In this document: positions 62,694-64,000 of the stretch, piece after piece
Layout of the letters: each line of letters opens with the position of its first letter
How positions within the stretch are numbered: position 1 is the stretch's first letter
Assembly (NCBI GenBank): GCA_029939715.1
Contig: JAOZSJ010000002.1
Coordinates: forward strand, 8,559 to 72,558
Length of the DNA stretch: 64,000 nucleotides
Direction: 5' to 3'
Origin: 4572-123 sp002084545
GTDB lineage: Bacteria; Desulfobacterota; Desulfobacteria; Desulfobacterales; 4572-123
Notes under the pieces: model-generated
Told to the model about the DNA's origin: nothing
What the model saw: only the letters and a program-made list of their open reading frames with translations
Database searches by the model: none
Program-made: the position numbers and the translations under genes

Positions 62694-62819
62694 TCAATAA
62701 GGCATGCAAATTTTGTAATCAGGAGGCGTACTTAGCGCACCTTGAATGGTTGCGAAATGCAGCGCAACGCAGCCACGCAATAAAGAATATCGCCAACTTG
62801 GACTTTTTACGAGACCGCC
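62694..62819. repeat. dispersed repeat, copy 2
   Basis: Runs opposite to copy 1. Shared blocks are GCAAATTTTGTAATCA, GGCGTACTTAGCG, GCGAAATGCAGCGCAACG (one base different in copy 1) and TTGGACTTTTTACG. It carries about 25 extra bases near 62770-62795 and lacks the left inverted end. It ends 4 bp before the serC stop. Confidence 0.85.
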
Positions 62820-62823
62820 AATA

Positions 62824-63912
62824 TTAACCGTTATCCCGTTCAAAAGTCTTCATGTAATCCACCAGGCTTTCTATACCTTCCAGGGTTGTGGCATTGTAGA
62901 TGGATGCACGGCATCCACCCACTGAACGATGTCCTTTCAGCCCGCCAAAACCCTGTGACAGGGCTTTTTTAATAAACGCCTGCTCCAGCTCTTCGCCGGG
63001 AAGGCGGAAAGTGACATTCATCAGGGAACGGCTGTCTTTGTCCGCCGTACCCCGATAAAAATCGCTGGAATCAAGCAGATCGTACAACAGACCGGCCTTT
63101 TTACGGTTGATGGCTTCCATTTTTTCCAGCCCGCCAATGGTTTCTTCCAGCCACTTCATGACAAGCTGCAATGTATAAACGGCAAAACAGGGCGGGGTGT
63201 TATACATGGAATTCTTACCGGCAAAAGTGTTGTAATTAAGCATACTCGGCAGACCGTCGGGTATTGTTTCAAGCATGTCACGGCGGACGATCACCATGCA
63301 GACCCCGGCCGGTCCGATATTTTTCTGTGCTCCGGCATATATCATGCCGAACGGCCGGGGATCAAAGGGCCGGCTCATGATATCGGACGACATATCCGCG
63401 ATTAAAGGCACATTGCCGGCATCGGGAAATTTACCCCATTGAGTTCCCTTGATGGTGTTGTTGGATGTAATGTGAACATAGGCGGCATCCTCGGTAAAAC
63501 TTATATTTTTCGGAATATAGGCGTAATCCCGATCCCTGGATGACGCGGCCACGGTCACTTTTTTATCCAGAATCCGGGCCTCTTTCACCGCCTTGCTTGA
63601 CCATGTGCCGGTATCCACATAATCGGCTGTTTTACCGTCGGGCAGAAAATTCATCGGAATCATGCTAAACTGCAGGCTGGCGCCGCCCTGCAAAAACAGA
63701 ACCTTATAATTATCATCCAGTTTCAAAAGTCGTCTGACACGGGCAATGGCATCTTCAATCACCTCATCAAACCACTTGGAACGGTGGCTGACTTCGATTA
63801 TGGACATGCCGGACCCGGCAAAATTCAAAAACGAACCCTTAATCTCTTCCAGAACCGGAAGCGGCAATGCCGCCGGCCCGGCATTAAAGTTAAAAATTCG
63901 ATCCTCCCCCAT
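62824..63912 (-). CDS. serC: phosphoserine aminotransferase
   Basis: A 362-residue class V aminotransferase. The N-terminus NFNAGPAALPLPVLEE is typical, PLP-Lys is in AGAQKNIGPAGV, and the C-terminal segment GGLKGHRSVGGCRAS holds the phosphate-binding residues. It transaminates 3-phosphohydroxypyruvate with glutamate to give phosphoserine, for serine synthesis. GGAGG precedes the ATG. serA is not in the window. Confidence 0.97.
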   Translation of the reverse strand: MGEDRIFNFNAGPAALPLPVLEEIKGSFLNFAGSGMSIIEVSHRSKWFDEVIEDAIARVRRLLKLDDNYKVLFLQGGASLQFSMIPMNFLPDGKTADYVDTGTWSSKAVKEARILDKKVTVAASSRDRDYAYIPKNISFTEDAAYVHITSNNTIKGTQWGKFPDAGNVPLIADMSSDIMSRPFDPRPFGMIYAGAQKNIGPAGVCMVIVRRDMLETIPDGLPSMLNYNTFAGKNSMYNTPPCFAVYTLQLVMKWLEETIGGLEKMEAINRKKAGLLYDLLDSSDFYRGTADKDSRSLMNVTFRLPGEELEQAFIKKALSQGFGGLKGHRSVGGCRASIYNATTLEGIESLVDYMKTFERDNG

Positions 63913-64000
63913 CTTTTCCCTCCATTTTAACTGTAGTAATTATATTTTTTCCGGCCGCACGCAGGCCTGTTTGCACCGCCGCAATATGGGTGTTTTCTCA

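Overview
The window is a chromosomal fragment (metagenomic or draft scaffold, with one 100-N gap at 6707-6806) of a bacterium that looks like a sulfate-reducing or related anaerobic Desulfobacterota, most likely Desulfobacterales. Points for this are a siroheme-decarboxylase-type AhbB protein (alternative heme pathway), a two-gene SufC/SufB-D iron-sulfur system, a NIL-domain ferredoxin, an ADP-forming acyl-CoA synthetase, many two-component and cyclic-nucleotide signalling proteins, and mid-40s G+C by eye. The assignment rests on recognised protein families, not on a search. No CRISPR array, phage, insertion-sequence transposase or rRNA operon was found.

Layout. 1-5.8 kb: class III cyclase (cut by the window edge), GGDEF response regulator, a small unknown protein, then enoyl-CoA hydratase plus ADP-forming acyl-CoA synthetase. 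5.9-10.9 kb (minus strand): aromatic amino acid operon aroE-aroA-aroK-aroC-tyrA. It is preceded by a Tyr/Phe-rich leader peptide (10779-10859) and an intrinsic terminator (10714-10751), which together look like a ribosome-mediated attenuator. 11-21 kb: membrane adenylate cyclase with a degenerate HD-GYP domain, pgi, fabH, manA, plsC, efp, guaA and a coiled-coil membrane protein. 21-26 kb: helicase, HD protein, mtaB, mnmA and NIL-ferredoxin. 27-32 kb: a plus-strand cluster with a coiled-coil membrane protein, a PfkB kinase, an ABC-2 exporter and a LOG-like protein. 32-38 kb (minus): ispD, an HPr-domain fusion protein, sufB-like/sufC, RNase P RNA, a zinc-ribbon protein, a Nif3-like protein and tRNA-Met(CAT). 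38-46 kb (minus): rpoD, dnaG, a putative lipoprotein, hisB, an HD-GYP response regulator and an HMG-CoA lyase. 46-53 kb: glycosyltransferase and methyltransferases, ftsK, RNase J. 53.5-57 kb: a purine nucleoside phosphorylase / MTA-SAH deaminase / mtnA operon that reads as a deamination-first methylthioadenosine salvage route. 57-59 kb: ahbB-like gene overlapping a B12-binding radical SAM gene. 59-62.6 kb: fadN-like and fadA beta-oxidation genes behind a palindrome that resembles the Bacillus FadR box. 62.8-63.9 kb: serC.

The strongest non-coding observations are the aromatic attenuator, a dispersed repeat of about 125 bp with two copies (40353-40477 and 62694-62819), a related 27-bp motif that supplies the end of dnaG and forms the core of a perfect 22-bp inverted repeat at 2479-2530, the FadR-like operators, and two genes (aroE and the ABC ATPase) whose Shine-Dalgarno sequences point to AUC or AUU start codons.
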